A DNA stretch of 64,000 nt, from assembly GCA_958295935.1 (NCBI GenBank), contig OY282385.1, positions 1-64,000 of the forward strand, given 5' to 3'. Shown in pieces: positions 16,811 through 26,253 of this stretch. The notes under the pieces were generated by a model that worked only from the letters and a program-made list of their open reading frames with translations, had not been told where the DNA came from and made no database searches. This stretch comes from an uncultured Dehalococcoidia bacterium. GTDB taxonomy: Bacteria > Chloroflexota > Dehalococcoidia > Lucifugimonadales > Lucifugimonadaceae. The translations under genes were made by a program, and so were the position numbers. Each line of letters begins with the position of its first letter. Within the stretch, counting starts at the first letter, position 1.

Positions 16811-18268
16811 TCAGTTGGCGCTGGGCGCGTGCACGCCGGCGGGGATCGTTTGCTCCATGAATTGGCCTATGGAGTCACGCACTGCCATCATGAGGTCATC
16901 TGTGGGTCCGTGCCTGTGCTTGGCGACGATGATTTCGGCGAGGCCTCGGGGGTAGGGGGAGCTGGGGTTGTTCCTGTTCCATTCCTCCTCGGTCATGTAC
17001 TTGTCGACCCGGTGAATGAACATAACTACGTCGGAGTCCTGCTCGATGCTGCCGCTTTCTCGTAGGTCGGAGAGTACGGGCCTGTGGGATGGGCGCTGCT
17101 CTATGGCCCGGCTCAACTGTGATACTGCAAGCACGGGTACGTTGAGGTCTCTTGCCATGCCCTTTAGGGAGCGTGAGATTTCGCTGACCTCTTGTGATCG
17201 GTTCTGGTCTCGGCGCCAGCCTGATCCACCTCCGGTTATGAGTTGCATGTAGTCGACGACGGCGAAGTCCATTCCGGCTTCGAGTTGGAGTCGTCGGGCC
17301 TTGCCTCTGATTTCGGCGACTGTCTGCAAGGGGGTGTCGTCTACGTATATGGAGAGGTCTGACAAGAAGCCTATGGAGTCGACGATGCGCGCCTGCTCAT
17401 CTTCACTTACGAGGCGTGTTCTTATGCGGTGCATGTTGACCCTTGCCTCGGCGGAGAGTAGCCGCATGGCGACCTGTTCGCGTCCCATTTCGAGGCTGAG
17501 TATGCCTACGCGCGCTCCGTTGACTGCGGCATTGCGCGCCAAGTTCAGCGCCAGGGTGCTCTTGCCCACGCTGGGGCGGGCGGCCAGTACGATCATGTCT
17601 GACCGCTGGAGGCCTCCCAGCAGGGCATCGAGGTTTGGGAAGCCGGACGGTATGGGCCCCGTGGTCTGCTCATCGAGGTCAGGCACGGGCGAGGTTGACT
17701 CCAGGTATGGCTCCAAGGCTTCCCTTATGGGGATGAAGTCTCGGGTTCTCGTTCCGGATCGGACGCTGAAGAGGAGGTCTTCGGCGTTGCTGAGCGCGAG
17801 GTCTATGTCGGCCTGATCCTGGAAGCCGATGTCAGCTATCTTGTGCGACACGTCGATGAGCCGTCTCATGGTCGAGGTTCGGTAGACTATTTCGCCGTAG
17901 TGCTTTACGTGTACGGAGGTGGGCACGACGGTCACGATGTGGTTGAGGTATAGGCTGCCGCCGACTTCTTCGAGTACTCCCATGGTTTCGAGTTCGTGGG
18001 CAAGGGTTACCTGGTTTATGGCTTCGTTGCGGTTCAGCAGTTCAATGCAGGCCTCGAAACACCATCGGTTGCGCTCGCGGTAGAAGTCTTCCGGCTTGAG
18101 GAATCCCGAGATGGTTGTGATGGACTCTCCGTCTATAAGCAGGGACCCGATGACGGATTCCTCGGCCTGAATGTCATGTGGTGGCAGTCGGTCAGCTTGC
18201 AAGGCCTTGAAGCTCCAATGGGGGGGCGTACGCGGGTCGTGCGGCCCTCGCGTTTGCGCCTTTTGCAA
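16811..18268 (-). CDS. dnaB: Replicative DNA helicase DnaB
   Basis: A 485-residue hexameric helicase of the replication fork. The N-terminal collar domain (about residues 28-130, beginning PPHDIQAEESVIGSLL) is followed by the RecA-like motor. Walker A ARPSVGKST is at 230-238, the Walker B region is DFAVVDYMQLI, and the DnaB-specific segments LSQLSRAIEQR and DLRESGSIEQDSDVV are present. No intein is seen in the motor region, where inteins are common. It follows rplI by 40 bases, the frequent bacterial order, and is co-directional with the DnaD-like and loader-like genes. Confidence 0.96.
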   Translation of the reverse strand: MQKAQTRGPHDPRTPPHWSFKALQADRLPPHDIQAEESVIGSLLIDGESITTISGFLKPEDFYRERNRWCFEACIELLNRNEAINQVTLAHELETMGVLEEVGGSLYLNHIVTVVPTSVHVKHYGEIVYRTSTMRRLIDVSHKIADIGFQDQADIDLALSNAEDLLFSVRSGTRTRDFIPIREALEPYLESTSPVPDLDEQTTGPIPSGFPNLDALLGGLQRSDMIVLAARPSVGKSTLALNLARNAAVNGARVGILSLEMGREQVAMRLLSAEARVNMHRIRTRLVSEDEQARIVDSIGFLSDLSIYVDDTPLQTVAEIRGKARRLQLEAGMDFAVVDYMQLITGGGSGWRRDQNRSQEVSEISRSLKGMARDLNVPVLAVSQLSRAIEQRPSHRPVLSDLRESGSIEQDSDVVMFIHRVDKYMTEEEWNRNNPSSPYPRGLAEIIVAKHRHGPTDDLMMAVRDSIGQFMEQTIPAGVHAPSAN

Positions 18269-18308
18269 ATGCTCGGTTAAGGGGGGACAGTAGACGGCCC
18301 CCGGTTCG

Positions 18309-18836
18309 TCAACCGCTTATTTCGGGTGCGCCGGCAGGGGGAGTTTCTTCGTTCTCGCCAGAGCCACCCTCATTTGGGGAAGGCTTTTCGGAGTCGGATT
18401 TGACGAGGATACGGAGGTCTGCTTCCACTTCTCCGGGGAATCTGACGGGTATGAGGTAGTTTCCGATGGTGCGTATTGGTGCGGGTATTCGGACTGATCG
18501 TCGGTCTACTTCGCGCTGTATCAACTCTGAGACCTTTTCGGCAATCATGGCGCTTGTTACTGAGCCGTACAAGCGGCCGGTGGGGCCTGAGCGTACTTCG
18601 ACCTCGATGGGGGTTTCTGCGATTCCCTCAGCGACGTCTCGCCACTCCTGGGCCTCTCTCAGCCTGCGCTTCTCTGCGGCCTTGCGGAGCTTGTCGGCCC
18701 TTTGCAATTCGTCTCGAGTGGCGAGTACGGCGAGTTTGTTGGGCAGCAAATAGTTTCGTGCAAATCCGTTCTTGACTTCCTTGACGTCTCCGGCCCTTGC
18801 GGTTGGCCGCACGTCTTGCAAAAAGAGCACCTTCAT
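18309..18836 (-). CDS. rplI: 50S ribosomal protein L9
   Basis: A 175-residue large-subunit protein that binds 23S rRNA. The N-terminal domain (MKVLFLQDV, then KEVKNGFARNYLLP) and the long connecting helix rich in Lys/Arg/Glu are diagnostic. The start is the ATG at 18836 with AGAGGA eight bases upstream, not the longer ORF beginning at 18986. Compared with the usual length of about 148, it has a roughly 25-residue acidic, Pro/Gly-rich tail. It leads the dnaB cluster; rpsF, ssb and rpsR, often upstream, are absent. Confidence 0.96.
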   Translation of the reverse strand: MKVLFLQDVRPTARAGDVKEVKNGFARNYLLPNKLAVLATRDELQRADKLRKAAEKRRLREAQEWRDVAEGIAETPIEVEVRSGPTGRLYGSVTSAMIAEKVSELIQREVDRRSVRIPAPIRTIGNYLIPVRFPGEVEADLRILVKSDSEKPSPNEGGSGENEETPPAGAPEISG

Positions 18837-19081
18837 ACGGTTCGATCCTCTACGGGGGCTTTGCTTCGCGCTCGATGCTGACTTGACCCGGGTCAGCCCG
18901 CTCGCTGCGTTCCCCTGACTGTTTTCCTTATTTCGCACTATAGCAGTTGCAGGCCGGCGGTCTGCAAGCGTCCTGGTCTTTGGCATGGTTCAGGGATTCC
19001 TTTATATTCCCCCCATAGATCACCCAGTATGGTCGGAGGCTCGTCCGCGTCATGCGGCGAGCAGGGAGCAACGGAGCAACG

Positions 19082-20842
19082 ATGATGGATTACGAAGTTA
19101 TCGGCAAGCCATCGGCACAGTACGAGGGATTGACGCCCAACCTCTCGGACTACGAATCGGCGAGGGAGGGGTTCGATTGGTACCGAGACGCCTTCCCGGA
19201 GCTGGACTGGCTGCCTGGCGGCGGGCTTAACAATGCCTATGAGGCGATCGACCGGCACGTGCATCATGGGTACGGGGATAAGTCTGCGATGATTTGGGCG
19301 GGCAAGAACGGTGAGGAGGAGACCTATACCTATGCCGAGATGAAGGAGTTGTCGGATCGCTTTGGTTCGGTGATGAACGGGTTGGGGATCCAAAGAGGCG
19401 ACCGGGTGTTCATCTTCATGGATCGGTTGCCGGAGCTTTACGTGGCGGCTCTGGGAGTACTGAAGGCGGGGGGGGTGATCGGTCCGCTCTTTTCGGCTTT
19501 TGGTCCGGATCCGGTGCTGGACAGGATGCAGGATGCGGGAGCGCGGTTCCTGATCACGACTCCTGAGTTGCGCAACAAGATCGAGTCGATCCTGTCCAAG
19601 GTGGAAACGCTAGAGAAGGTGATCGTGGTCAACAAGGGCGGACGCTACCGGGAACCTCTGGCAAAGGGTGACCTGGACTACTACGAGCTCATGTCGGTAG
19701 CGAGTTCGGAGGGCTTCCAGATCGCCGGTACCGGTCAGTACGACTACTCGATCATGCACTACACGTCGGGTAGCACTGGCAAGCCAAAGGGGGTGCTTCA
19801 CCGGCATCAGGCGGTGGTTCAGCAGTACATGACGGGCAAATGGTGCCTGGACCTCAATTTCGATGACGTGTATTTCTGTACGGCGGATCCTGGCTGGGTC
19901 ACGGGCACTTCTTACGGGATGATGGCGCCCTGGACGAACGGTGTGACGAACGTGATCTACGAGGGGGGATTTGGGGCTAACGCGTATTACGACGTGATCG
20001 ACAGGTACAAGGTGACGGTGTGGTACACGGCTCCGACGGCTATCCGTCTTTTGATGCGTGCGGGCGCCGGTCCGGTGGCTTCGCACGACCTTTCTTCGCT
20101 GCGCTTCATCGCGAGTGTGGGTGAGCCTCTGAACCCGGAGGCGGTGGTTTGGGGTAACGAGCACTACAAGATGCCTATTCACGACAATTGGTGGCAGACG
20201 GAGACGGGGGCGATCATGTGCTCGAACTATGCGTCTATGGAGGTTCGAGCGGGTTCTATGGGCCGGCCGATTCCGGGCGTGGAGATGGCGGTTCTGGATG
20301 AGGACTACAACCCGAAGCCTGCCGGCGAGGCGGGGATATTGGCCTTGCGGCCGGGCTGGCCCTCGATGATGCACGCCTATTGGGGGCAGGATGAGATGTA
20401 CTCGTCTCGTTTCAGGAAGGGTTGGTACATTACCGGGGATCAGGCATCGCTGGACGAGGACGGCTATTTCTGGTTCCAGGGCAGGGCGGATGACGTGATC
20501 AACACGGCTGGGCACCTCGTCGGGCCGTTCGAGGTTGAGAGCGCGCTCATCGAGCATCCGGCGGTGGCAGAGGCTGGGGTGATCGGCAAACCGGACCCGA
20601 TTGCGATGGAGGTGGTAAAGGCGTTCGTGACGCTCAACCCGGACTACGAATGGTCGACGGCTCTGCGTCGCGAGTTGATGCAGTTCTCTCGGCAGAAGCT
20701 GGCGGCGGGCGTTGCGCCCCGTGAGATCGACGTGGTGGACGTGATGCCGAAGACCCGCTCCGGGAAGATCATGCGGCGGCTGCTGAAGGCCCGTGAACTT
20801 GGTTTGCCTGAGGGAGACACTTCCACTCTGGAAGACGACTGA
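19082..20842 (+). CDS. Acetyl-CoA synthetase-like AMP-forming acyl-CoA ligase
   Basis: A 586-residue ANL-superfamily enzyme activating acetate or a similar short acid to its CoA thioester through an acyl-adenylate. The phosphate loop YTSGSTGKPKG is near residue 235, the acetyl-CoA-synthetase motif NWWQTETGAIM follows, the hinge region includes FQGRADDVINTAGH, and the catalytic Lys is in KTRSGKIMRR near the C-terminus. The length is close to Bacillus-type AcsA (about 570) and shorter than Acs (about 650). ATG codons at 19082 and 19085 share the same GGAG. It is a single gene, oriented away from rplI. Confidence 0.9.
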   Translation: MMDYEVIGKPSAQYEGLTPNLSDYESAREGFDWYRDAFPELDWLPGGGLNNAYEAIDRHVHHGYGDKSAMIWAGKNGEEETYTYAEMKELSDRFGSVMNGLGIQRGDRVFIFMDRLPELYVAALGVLKAGGVIGPLFSAFGPDPVLDRMQDAGARFLITTPELRNKIESILSKVETLEKVIVVNKGGRYREPLAKGDLDYYELMSVASSEGFQIAGTGQYDYSIMHYTSGSTGKPKGVLHRHQAVVQQYMTGKWCLDLNFDDVYFCTADPGWVTGTSYGMMAPWTNGVTNVIYEGGFGANAYYDVIDRYKVTVWYTAPTAIRLLMRAGAGPVASHDLSSLRFIASVGEPLNPEAVVWGNEHYKMPIHDNWWQTETGAIMCSNYASMEVRAGSMGRPIPGVEMAVLDEDYNPKPAGEAGILALRPGWPSMMHAYWGQDEMYSSRFRKGWYITGDQASLDEDGYFWFQGRADDVINTAGHLVGPFEVESALIEHPAVAEAGVIGKPDPIAMEVVKAFVTLNPDYEWSTALRRELMQFSRQKLAAGVAPREIDVVDVMPKTRSGKIMRRLLKARELGLPEGDTSTLEDD

Positions 20843-20908
20843 ACGCGCGGGGCTTGCGTCCCGAACCGATGATGGAGTGTGGGTGCGACTTTTGGTGGGA
20901 GAGATTCC

Positions 20909-21772
20909 ATGAACATCCTGATTACCGGTGCGCTGGGGTGGCTTGGTAAGGCTTTGACTGAGACGTTGGGCCGCGCTCATGCGGTGACGGCGTTCGATCT
21001 TGAGAGCCCGGACGCTCCGCGCGAGGATCTGGACCTGTCGAGTTCGGCGTCGTGCGATGGATTGCGGTCGGTGTCGGTTCGGTATGGCGACGTGACAGAG
21101 TTCGACTCGGTGAGCGCTGCGATGGCGGGGCAGGACGCAGTGGTGCACGCGGCCATAGCGAGTACAGTTACGAGGGGTTTGTACCGGGCGGATGATCCGG
21201 CGCCATTCGCCGTAAACGTGCGGGGCGCGTACAACGTCCTGGAGGCGGCTCGTCGTAACGGTGTCCGCCGTGCGGCGCTGGTTGCATCGGCAGAGACGCA
21301 CGTTTCGCACCCTCCGGGCAGGTTTATCGACCACGCAAGTTTCTACCGCGGCGCGGGCAGCATCTATGATCTGACCAAGGCTTTGCAGGAGGAGGTTGCC
21401 AGGTGGTTTTGCGATCTGCACGGTATGAACGTGTCCGTTCTACGTTTAGGCGATATTCTCGATCTGGGGGCGGGTGCGGCGAAGGCGATAGGGCTTGAAG
21501 AGGATGCGAGCGATGATGCCAAGGTGCAGGCTCGCGGGGAGGAGACGTGGCAGGAAAGCATGAATACGAACAGTTGGATAGACCGCTACGACGTTGCCCG
21601 GGCTTGCCTGAAGGCCCTGGAATCCGATCAGCAGGGCTTCAACGTGTTCCACGCGGTTGCCGCGGCTGAGGCCCGAGGCAGGTTTGACGTTGACAGGACG
21701 GAGCGGGTTCTGGGTATCAGGTTTCGTCGAGATTTTGATCTTCGGCCCGCGTCGCAAAGGACTCCAACATGA
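20909..21772 (+). CDS. NAD-dependent epimerase/dehydratase family protein
   Basis: A 287-residue extended-SDR protein. The Rossmann motif ITGALGWLGKAL is at the start, the active-site Tyr and Lys lie in IYDLTK (YxxxK), with a Ser-containing ASAETH segment before it. Such enzymes epimerise, dehydrate or reduce nucleotide sugars or lactonise sugars (for example uronate dehydrogenase-like). The ATG is preceded by GGGAGAG. Its stop overlaps the start of the next gene in ATGA, indicating translational coupling with the SelA-fold enzyme, so the two probably work in one pathway. Confidence 0.82.
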   Translation: MNILITGALGWLGKALTETLGRAHAVTAFDLESPDAPREDLDLSSSASCDGLRSVSVRYGDVTEFDSVSAAMAGQDAVVHAAIASTVTRGLYRADDPAPFAVNVRGAYNVLEAARRNGVRRAALVASAETHVSHPPGRFIDHASFYRGAGSIYDLTKALQEEVARWFCDLHGMNVSVLRLGDILDLGAGAAKAIGLEEDASDDAKVQARGEETWQESMNTNSWIDRYDVARACLKALESDQQGFNVFHAVAAAEARGRFDVDRTERVLGIRFRRDFDLRPASQRTPT

Positions 21773-22902
21773 ATTCGGGTACGGGATCGGCGATATTCGA
21801 CAGCCTTGGCGTGAGGCGGATCATCAACGGTCGCGGTTGGATCACCGCGCTGGGGGGCAGCATCATGCCCCCGGAGGTGTGCGAGGCTATGGCTGAGGCG
21901 GTGAACACGTACGTTGACTTCGATGAGCTGAACCTTGCGGCTGGCAGAAAGATTGCCGGGTATACGGGGGCGGAGGCTGGGCTCGCGGTGGCAGGAGCGG
22001 CGGCTGGATTGCTACTTCAGACAGCGGCATGCATGACGGGAGACGATCCGGCGCTGATCGATCAGCTGCCCGATTGCTCCGGGCTGCGCGACGAGGTGGC
22101 GCTTTATTACCTGCATCAGACGAACTACGACCGCTGCTACCGGGCTGCAGGAGCGAAGCTGGTCATCTGGGGGGAGGGTGATGGGTCTGCGGAGGAGCAG
22201 CTGGAGGAGGCGATAGGGGAGAGCACTGCGGCCCTGGCCTACGTTTTTCATCCCTGGAACTCGTGTCCGATACCGCTGGAACGAGCGGTTGAGATAGCCC
22301 ATGGTCGGGGTGTGCCTGTGATCGTGGACGCGGCTGTCATGCTTCCTCCGGCTTCCAACCTGACGGCTTATATCGATGCGGGGGCTGACATGGTGGCATT
22401 CTCCGGCGGCAAGGGTCTTCGGGGGCCCCAGTCAACGGGCATTTTGTGCGGCAGGGCGGATCTGATAGAGGCGGCTCGGCTGAGCACGTCGCCGTACAAG
22501 GGGGTCGGCCGAGCTGCGAAGGTGTGCAAGGAAGAGATTGCGGGTTTGCTTGCCGCGCTGGATCTGTTCGTTCGCACCGACCATGAGGCTGAGTGGGCGG
22601 TATGGCGGTCCAGGTCGGCGGCGATTGCCTCGGCGGTTGGGGATATTCCCGGTCTGGAGGTTCGTATAGAGGAAGATGACCCGAATCGGCAGGGGCCACA
22701 AGCGGTGGTTTACTTCCGGGATGGTTGGGCCGGTGCATCCTCTTCGGCGGTTTTGGAGAGGCTGGCGTCTCGTGAGCCGTCCATTCGCATTGGCCAAGGC
22801 GGTTATGGGGATGAGCTGTTCATCAGCCCGGTAACGCTGTGCGAGGGAGAGGAGGAGGCCGTGGGGCGTGCGCTGAGGGAGGAATTGCTGGCGGCGGAGT
22901 GA
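21769..22902 (+). CDS. SelA-fold PLP-dependent enzyme (D-glucosaminate-6-phosphate ammonia-lyase/DgaE-like)
   Basis: A 377-residue fold-type I PLP enzyme. The PLP Lys is in FSGGKGLRGPQSTG, the conserved Asp in VPVIVDAAVMLPP, and the N-terminus INGRGWITALGGS matches the SelA/DgaE group. True SelA is about 460 residues with an N-terminal tRNA-binding domain, which is missing here, so a sugar-amine lyase or transferase role is more likely than selenocysteine synthesis, even though selB lies 35 kb away. It overlaps the epimerase gene by four bases. Confidence 0.75.
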   Translation: MNSGTGSAIFDSLGVRRIINGRGWITALGGSIMPPEVCEAMAEAVNTYVDFDELNLAAGRKIAGYTGAEAGLAVAGAAAGLLLQTAACMTGDDPALIDQLPDCSGLRDEVALYYLHQTNYDRCYRAAGAKLVIWGEGDGSAEEQLEEAIGESTAALAYVFHPWNSCPIPLERAVEIAHGRGVPVIVDAAVMLPPASNLTAYIDAGADMVAFSGGKGLRGPQSTGILCGRADLIEAARLSTSPYKGVGRAAKVCKEEIAGLLAALDLFVRTDHEAEWAVWRSRSAAIASAVGDIPGLEVRIEEDDPNRQGPQAVVYFRDGWAGASSSAVLERLASREPSIRIGQGGYGDELFISPVTLCEGEEEAVGRALREELLAAE

Positions 22903-23013
22903 GCGGGGTGTCGGGGGCGCGGGTGCGGCCGCGGCGGGGTTCGAGTCGGTTTTGGTAGTGCGCAGGCAGGTGGGGAGGGCTTTTTGCTGGCGGCTCTTCT
23001 TGATGGATCCCGG

Positions 23014-23943
23014 TTACGCAAATTGCGGGATCACCTTGTCGATGAACAATTTCATCTGCGTGGTGTCCTGAAAATCGTTGAAGTAGGCGATCAGTAGATC
23101 GAACCCCAAGGATCGCAGTTCCTCACACTTTTCCTTTACGGCCACCGGGTCTCCGGCTATGACGTTTGGGGCGGCGCTTCCTCTGAGCCGTGCCATTTCG
23201 AGGGCCTTCGAGTGCGAGGGGTGTATGAATATTCCCATAGAGACTGTCTTTCGGATCGAGTCGTAATTTCGTCCTACGTGTTCGCAGTGTTTCTTCAAGA
23301 CAGCCAGCTTGTGCCGCAGTTCCGGGACTGTGCGGGCGATATCGTTCCACCAGTCGGCATGTTTTGCGACGACTCGCAGGGTCTTCTTCTCTCCGCCGCC
23401 TCCGATCATGATGGGCGGTACGGGGTTTGGCCTGGGCTCTGCGTGAGCGTTGGAGATGGAGTAGTAGCGGCCTGAGAAGCTGGCTGGGGAGTCTGACCAG
23501 AGGGTCTTTATGACCTGTATGGCCTCTTCCATTCGGTCGATGCGCGGGCCCGGGCTGGGCAGATCTATTCCGAATGCCCGATGCTCTCCCTGGTGCCAGC
23601 CTGCGCCGTAGCCGAGGACGAACCGGCCCTGGCTGAGTTCCTGTAGGGATGCGGCCATCTTGGCCATCACAGCGGGATGGCGGAAGGTGTTGCTCATGAC
23701 GATGGTGCTCAGCCCTACGTTGGGGTAGCGGGCTGCGATCCACGTTAGCAGGGTCCAGCACTCGATCCGCCACTCATTCGAGTAGTTGAGGTGGTCGGAT
23801 ACCCATATAGAGTCGAAGCCCTGTGCTGCGACGTCGAGCGCGTCGTGCAGGTCGGCCAGGTACTCGCGGGGCCTGATGGTTTCGCGTCCTCTCTCTCCAG
23901 AGGGCGGGTTGTAGCCGAACTCCATGCGCTGCGATTTTGTCAT
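23014..23943 (-). CDS. LLM-class F420/flavin-dependent oxidoreductase
   Basis: A 309-residue luciferase-like barrel. Diagnostic are the N-terminal FGYNPP strand, the FDSIWVSDHL segment, RFVLGYGAGWHQGEHRAFG, and PPIMIGGGGEKKTLRV near residue 190. The family uses F420 or FMN to oxidise or reduce diverse organic compounds. SAR202-type Chloroflexota carry many paralogues. The ATG has GGAG upstream. It is divergent from the amidohydrolase and convergent with the SelA-fold gene. Confidence 0.88.
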   Translation of the reverse strand: MTKSQRMEFGYNPPSGERGRETIRPREYLADLHDALDVAAQGFDSIWVSDHLNYSNEWRIECWTLLTWIAARYPNVGLSTIVMSNTFRHPAVMAKMAASLQELSQGRFVLGYGAGWHQGEHRAFGIDLPSPGPRIDRMEEAIQVIKTLWSDSPASFSGRYYSISNAHAEPRPNPVPPIMIGGGGEKKTLRVVAKHADWWNDIARTVPELRHKLAVLKKHCEHVGRNYDSIRKTVSMGIFIHPSHSKALEMARLRGSAAPNVIAGDPVAVKEKCEELRSLGFDLLIAYFNDFQDTTQMKLFIDKVIPQFA

Positions 23944-24164
23944 TTGAGCCTGCTCCCGAAGTTCGCGCCATGTTATCCGTATACCGGCGATGCCGTAGGG
24001 AGAATGACGGGTGGTTGGGCGGCAATGGGGTGAGTGAAACGCGATGGTATTGCGTATCTGCGCGGGACGAGGCTTTTGCGCCTATAGTGCATACTGTCTT
24101 ACTCTCGATGCGACCTGGGGCCTGCGCAAGGGTCTTCTTCGTATTCTTCCAAGGAGGGAACGGC

Positions 24165-25277
24165 TTGCTCTTCGATTCACATGCGTACTGCTTTCCACCC
24201 CTGGACGGTGACGGAGGGTTTGAGGATCCGGAGGAGTTTCGCCGTCACTTGCAACATGCTACGGCTCGGCATCACCAGCCGGCATGGCGAGCTAGGGATC
24301 GCGCTTCCGCGGATACAAGCGCTCTGATGGGTTCCGCTAACAGGGGGTCTCTGGATTCCCTGAAGGAGGCTGGCTTCCGCGCGGCGGGTCACGGCCGCTT
24401 CGAGTGGACGGATGCCGGGGAGACTTACGTCAAGCAGTGGTTGCCGCCGTCGGTTACGGACATGTCGTACCCGCCTGAGCGTCTCATAGCGGAGATGGAT
24501 TACGCGGGGGTGGACATGGCTCTGCTGCATCGCACGCCGTATCTTGGTTTGGGTAACGAGTTCATAGTGGATTGCGTGCGCCGCTTTCCGGATCGCTTAC
24601 GGGGTTTGGCCCATACGCCGGAGTGGCTGGTACCTGCGGCCCCGGCGGTGGCTGCGGCGCAGGTAGTTTCGGCTGTTCGGGATGAGGGTCTTTCCGGCCT
24701 CCAGTTTCTTTCGCACCAGATGGACCTGTACAACGACTGGGGCGCTTGGGATCGGAAAGAGTTCTTGCCGTTCTGGGATGCGGTGGTGGAGGCGGGTGTT
24801 CCGGTCTTCTTTTCCTTGAAGCCCAGGCGCGAGCCATTTCTGGAAAGTTATCTTGCGGAGCACGAGACGCTGCGGCGCTGGATGAGGCGCTACCCCGATG
24901 CCAGCGTAGTCATGACTCATGGTGTGTCCTGGGATTTCTGGGTTGGGGATGACTCGCTGAACATTCCGGCGTGGGTGTGGGAGACGTTCGATGGGAACGG
25001 GCTGATGCTTCAGTTGATGTTTCCTATTGCAGTGGCGCTGAACTTCGATTACCCGATGCCGCAGGCGCGCTCTGTCATCCGAACTTGCTTTGAAAGAATC
25101 GGGGCCGAGCGGCTGACGTGGGGAACGGACATGCCGATGGTGATGCGTGACTGGACGTATCGGCAGAACATCACGTTCATACGAGACTACTGCGACTTTC
25201 TGAGCGCGTCTGAGGCTGACATGTTCTTCGGCGGCACGATTGCCGGGCTTCTGGATGCGAGCGCTGTTGCGAAGTGA
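24165..25277 (+). CDS. Amidohydrolase family protein (amidohydrolase 2 type)
   Basis: A 370-residue metal-dependent hydrolase or decarboxylase barrel. Metal-site elements are visible as DSHAYCF near the N-terminus (a single His instead of HxH), VVMTHGVSWDF in the middle, and LTWGTDMPMV towards the end. The absence of the second His of HxH resembles the decarboxylase-type ACMSD/amidohydrolase 2 proteins, but the substrate is unknown. The start is a TTG at 24165 preceded by AAGGAGGG; the longer upstream reading frame to 23937 runs into the divergent promoter region. An LLM oxidoreductase is divergent next to it. Confidence 0.8.
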   Translation: MLFDSHAYCFPPLDGDGGFEDPEEFRRHLQHATARHHQPAWRARDRASADTSALMGSANRGSLDSLKEAGFRAAGHGRFEWTDAGETYVKQWLPPSVTDMSYPPERLIAEMDYAGVDMALLHRTPYLGLGNEFIVDCVRRFPDRLRGLAHTPEWLVPAAPAVAAAQVVSAVRDEGLSGLQFLSHQMDLYNDWGAWDRKEFLPFWDAVVEAGVPVFFSLKPRREPFLESYLAEHETLRRWMRRYPDASVVMTHGVSWDFWVGDDSLNIPAWVWETFDGNGLMLQLMFPIAVALNFDYPMPQARSVIRTCFERIGAERLTWGTDMPMVMRDWTYRQNITFIRDYCDFLSASEADMFFGGTIAGLLDASAVAK

Positions 25278-25488
25278 TGCGTTAGCGCCTGTGGCATCCG
25301 GGTTCGCGTGCGTCTATCCTGACAACGGAGCGCGGGCTGTGCGAAGGGCGCATTTCGTTCCACTTGCTGCGAGGACAATCGCTGATGCGCTGAGGCGTAC
25401 GGTAAGGGAAGAGGGGCGCGAACACTGCGGCCGGCGGATTGGATTTGTTGGACGCGCTTGAGGGAAGGCGGTAAGAGACATTCTCGAT

Positions 25489-26253
25489 TTGCAAGGCTCT
25501 TCGGCGTTGATCGCGGGCACCAAGCGCGTTGGCGAGAGAGTCGCTGAGCGCCTGGCGCTTGAGGGCGTGAACCTGGCGGTCGCTTACAGGAGTTCGAGAA
25601 TAGAGGCGGAACGGCTTACGAGCGCGGTGGCGGCGCAGGTCGAGCGCGTTTGCCTGGTGCAGGGGGATCTGAGCCTGGAGGATGACGCTCGTCGTATGGT
25701 GGATGAGGCAGCCGAGGCTCTTGGCGGTCTGCGATTCGTGGTCAACCTTGCGTCTGATTATCCCCGTGCGACGTTGGAGGAGCTGGACGGCGCGGCCTGG
25801 GATCGTGCGATGCGCTCTGCGAAGGGGAGTTACCTGCTTTGCATAAACGCGGCCCGCGTGATCCGGCGGAATGGGCTGCGTACGAACGGCCACTTGATCA
25901 TGTTTAGCGATTGGGCGGCTGGCGAGACCCCTTACACGGATTACTTGCCTTATCTGACTGCCAAGGCGGCGGTGGATTTCATGACCCGGGCTTTCGCGGC
26001 GGAGTTGGCGCATTACCGAATCCTCGTGAACTCGATAGCGCCTGGTCCGACGATGCGCCCGCCTGAGATCAGCCGTGAGAGTTGGGCCCGGGAGGTGGTC
26101 GCTCTGTCGCCTCTGAAGCGTGAGTCCTCGGCGGATGAGATCGCGGAGATGGTTGTGACGCTCCTCAAGAGCGAGACGATCACCGGGGAGACTATACGCG
26201 TAGATTCGGGGCGCCACTTTGCCGGGCCGGGGGTGTTCGATCATGCCGGTTAA
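25489..26253 (+). CDS. SDR family oxidoreductase, pteridine-reductase-like
   Basis: A 254-residue short-chain dehydrogenase. The cofactor motif is AGTKRVGERVAERL, where the usual first TGxxxGxG glycines are partly replaced as in FolM/PTR1-type enzymes. NLASDYPR stands in place of NNAG, the catalytic Tyr/Lys are in YLTAKAAVDF, and the end GRHFAG resembles the pteridine reductase tail. The start is a TTG at 25489; no strong ribosome site is visible. It overlaps the next gene, a QueD-like pterin synthase, by 11 bases, which supports a pterin-type substrate. A generic 3-oxoacyl reductase is the alternative. Confidence 0.78.
   Translation: MQGSSALIAGTKRVGERVAERLALEGVNLAVAYRSSRIEAERLTSAVAAQVERVCLVQGDLSLEDDARRMVDEAAEALGGLRFVVNLASDYPRATLEELDGAAWDRAMRSAKGSYLLCINAARVIRRNGLRTNGHLIMFSDWAAGETPYTDYLPYLTAKAAVDFMTRAFAAELAHYRILVNSIAPGPTMRPPEISRESWAREVVALSPLKRESSADEIAEMVVTLLKSETITGETIRVDSGRHFAGPGVFDHAG

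Noticed and set aside
19610-21421. 603-residue antisense ORF over the CoA ligase and epimerase
   Set aside because: Spans two real plus-strand genes and has shadow composition.
21769-22902. SelA (selenocysteine synthase) call
   Set aside because: Too short and lacks the N-terminal tRNA-binding domain despite the shared fold; kept as a DgaE-like enzyme.
22925-22960. tRNA T-loop-like GGTTCGAGTC
   Set aside because: No matching stems or anticodon arm around it.
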